Shown here: positions 62,771-64,000 of the stretch, in pieces
How positions within the stretch are numbered: the stretch's first letter is position 1
Layout: the number at the start of each line of letters is the position of its first letter
From: an uncultured Flavobacteriales bacterium
GTDB taxonomy: Bacteria; Bacteroidota; Bacteroidia; Flavobacteriales_D; Crocinitomicaceae
DNA length: 64,000 nucleotides
Direction: 5' to 3'
NCBI GenBank assembly: GCA_913056215.1
Contig: CAJXMN010000004.1
Span: forward strand, 1 to 64,000
The notes under the pieces: generated by a model
Database searches by the model: none
Seen by the model: only the letters and a program-made list of their open reading frames with translations
What the model was told of the DNA's origin: nothing
Position numbers and translations under genes: made by a program

Positions 62771-63826
62771 TTACTTATTTGTTTCATCTACAAACTTACG
62801 AACTAAATCATCAAAAGCCTCAGAAATTGGTGTGTTTTCCTGGAAAACAGCAGGCCTTCCTATATCTCCTGACTCTCGAACGCTCTGTACCAGGGGTACT
62901 GGTCCTAAAAAGGTTTTTTTCATTCCTTTAGCCAGATTTTTAACACCATCTCGTCCGAAAATGTAATATTTGTTTTCGGGTAGTTCTGCTGGAGTAAACC
63001 AGGACATGTTTTCAATCAATCCAACAATTGGGACTTTGATGTTATCCATTCCGAACATGGTTACACCTTTACGTGCGTCGGCCAGAGCGACTTCCTGAGG
63101 TGTTGAAACGATAACAGCCCCATCGAGTGGTACAGTCTGTACCAATGATAAATGAATATCTCCTGTTCCTGGTGGAAGATCTACAATTAAATAATCAAGT
63201 TCGCCCCAATGTGTATCTGTAAACATTTGAGTGAGTGCTTTCGAAGCCATCGGGCCACGCCAGACGACAGCATCATCAGGGTCAGTGAAAAAACCAATCG
63301 ACATAATTTGTATACCGTATGAAACGACTGGTACCATTTTTTTATCGCCTTCGACATCTATAGCAGAAGGACGCTCTCCCACGACATCAAACATAGTAGG
63401 CATTGAAGGGCCGTAAATATCAGCATCAACAATTCCCACTTTATAACCTTTTTTTGCTAAACCACCTGCAAGATTCGCTACTATGGTAGATTTACCTACA
63501 CCGCCTTTTCCAGATGCCACAGCTACGATGTTTTTGACTTCTGGCAGAATTTTTCGATGCGCTGATTTTGCCTCAGCAGGTAACCCTTTGACATTGACTG
63601 ATATTTCAATGTCATCACCCAACATTCGCTTGAGTGTGAATTGAATGGCTTCTTGCATACGTTTGCGAGCGTGCATTGCTGGGTTGACCACGTTTACGGT
63701 CAGGCTTATTGTATTACCCTCTAATTTTAAATCATCGATGAGATTCTGTGAAACGATGTCTTTTTTTAAATCGGGTTCTATGACGTTGGACAGTGCTTCT
63801 AACACTTTATCTCTTGCTAATTCCAT
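62771..63826 (-). CDS. mrp: Mrp/ApbC-type Fe-S cluster carrier ATPase
   Basis: A 351-residue P-loop ATPase that binds and delivers Fe-S clusters. The N-terminal ~80 residues are the MIP18/DUF59 domain (DKVLEALSNVIEPDLKKDIV, NPAMHARKRMQEAI). The deviant Walker A is VASGKGGVGKSTIVANLA (about 106-123), followed by VDADIYGPSMPTMFD, YLIVDLPPGTGDIHLSLVQ and GLIENMSWF. The NENMSxF-type region here lacks the CxxC seen in many Mrp proteins (it reads NMSWFTPAELPENKYYIFG), a variation found in Bacteroidota. Operon with the nifU-like gene and preceded by a consensus promoter. Confidence 0.94.
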   Translation of the reverse strand: MELARDKVLEALSNVIEPDLKKDIVSQNLIDDLKLEGNTISLTVNVVNPAMHARKRMQEAIQFTLKRMLGDDIEISVNVKGLPAEAKSAHRKILPEVKNIVAVASGKGGVGKSTIVANLAGGLAKKGYKVGIVDADIYGPSMPTMFDVVGERPSAIDVEGDKKMVPVVSYGIQIMSIGFFTDPDDAVVWRGPMASKALTQMFTDTHWGELDYLIVDLPPGTGDIHLSLVQTVPLDGAVIVSTPQEVALADARKGVTMFGMDNIKVPIVGLIENMSWFTPAELPENKYYIFGRDGVKNLAKGMKKTFLGPVPLVQSVRESGDIGRPAVFQENTPISEAFDDLVRKFVDETNK

Positions 63827-63855
63827 GCGTTTTAATTCTAATCAATTATCGTTTT

Positions 63856-63885
63856 CAAATGTACATTAATTCACACGTTTTACAA
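63856..63885 (-). promoter_or_regulatory. Promoter of the mrp-nifU operon
   Basis: On the minus strand TTG (63885-63883), a 19-nt spacer and TACATTTG (63863-63856) match the Bacteroidota consensus exactly, 30 nt upstream of the mrp start codon. Confidence 0.65.
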
Positions 63886-64000
63886 CTGCTGCGTTGATCA
63901 AAACATGAATTCTTGTGCTTTTGTTTTTGAATTCCTGTATTTCATTCGTTTGAAGTTCACCGAAAATTATAATTTAGAGGAGGCTATACACGAAAATTAT

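Overview
The window comes from a Bacteroidota chromosome, most likely Flavobacteriales (Crocinitomicaceae- or Cryomorphaceae-like). The main evidence is: cell-surface proteins ending in the gliding-motility-associated C-terminal domain; promoters of the Bacteroidota type (TTG, about 19 nt, TAnnTTTG) with few Shine-Dalgarno sites; an FtsL-like protein and a PASTA-tailed FtsI in the division cluster; and lipoprotein, PadR/PspC and two-component genes typical of the group. The genus assignment is inference.

Layout. 1-6.8 kb: the 3' end of a giant PKD/Ig-type surface protein, a large predicted outer-membrane protein and a GT4 glycosyltransferase. 7.05-16.15 kb: an A+T-rich defence island. It holds an Abi_2-type HEPN gene followed by an attC-like palindrome and a second hairpin, then a DISARM-like operon (drmE-like, drmA split by an apparent frameshift, drmB) with no methyltransferase and no DrmC in the expected place. 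A 52-codon ORF ends inside a long inverted repeat at the island's right edge. 16.15-30.6 kb: housekeeping genes (valS, padR-pspC, a DUF4920 lipoprotein, acyl-CoA dehydrogenase, ribF, an LRR protein, kbl, a histidine kinase/response regulator pair, a TapB-like protein). 30.6-36.9 kb: a second accessory region at tRNA-Arg(TCG). The 3' end of the tRNA and its terminator are duplicated 4.55 kb downstream. Between the two copies lies a lipoprotein-anchored propeller/Y_Y_Y/SpoIIE phosphatase bounded by outward-facing 17-bp IS-like ends. An SdpI-like gene with its own attC-like palindrome follows. 37.0-42.8 kb: katG, another surface protein with the gliding-associated C-terminal domain, a GGCT-like protein and a small membrane protein.

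43.3-59.0 kb is a complete dcw (division and cell wall) cluster: mraZ-rsmH-ftsL-ftsI-murE-mraY-murD-(unknown 149-aa gene)-ftsW-murG-murC-ftsQ-ftsA-ftsZ, with many stop/start overlaps and MraZ-box-like repeats before mraZ. The cluster makes lipid II precursors (MurC/D/E, MraY, MurG), polymerises and cross-links them at the septum (FtsW/FtsI) and runs the divisome (FtsL/Q/A/Z). 59.1-64.0 kb carries a YqeY-like protein, a YD-repeat protein, a membrane protein, tRNA-Asn(GTT), a tandem UspA protein and an mrp-nifU Fe-S cluster operon.

The most interesting parts are the methyltransferase-less DISARM-like operon packed between palindromic cassette-like sites, and the tRNA-Arg island. A 24-bp sequence recurs at a similar distance behind both tRNA genes. 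No rRNA, CRISPR array, integrase or intact transposase was seen.
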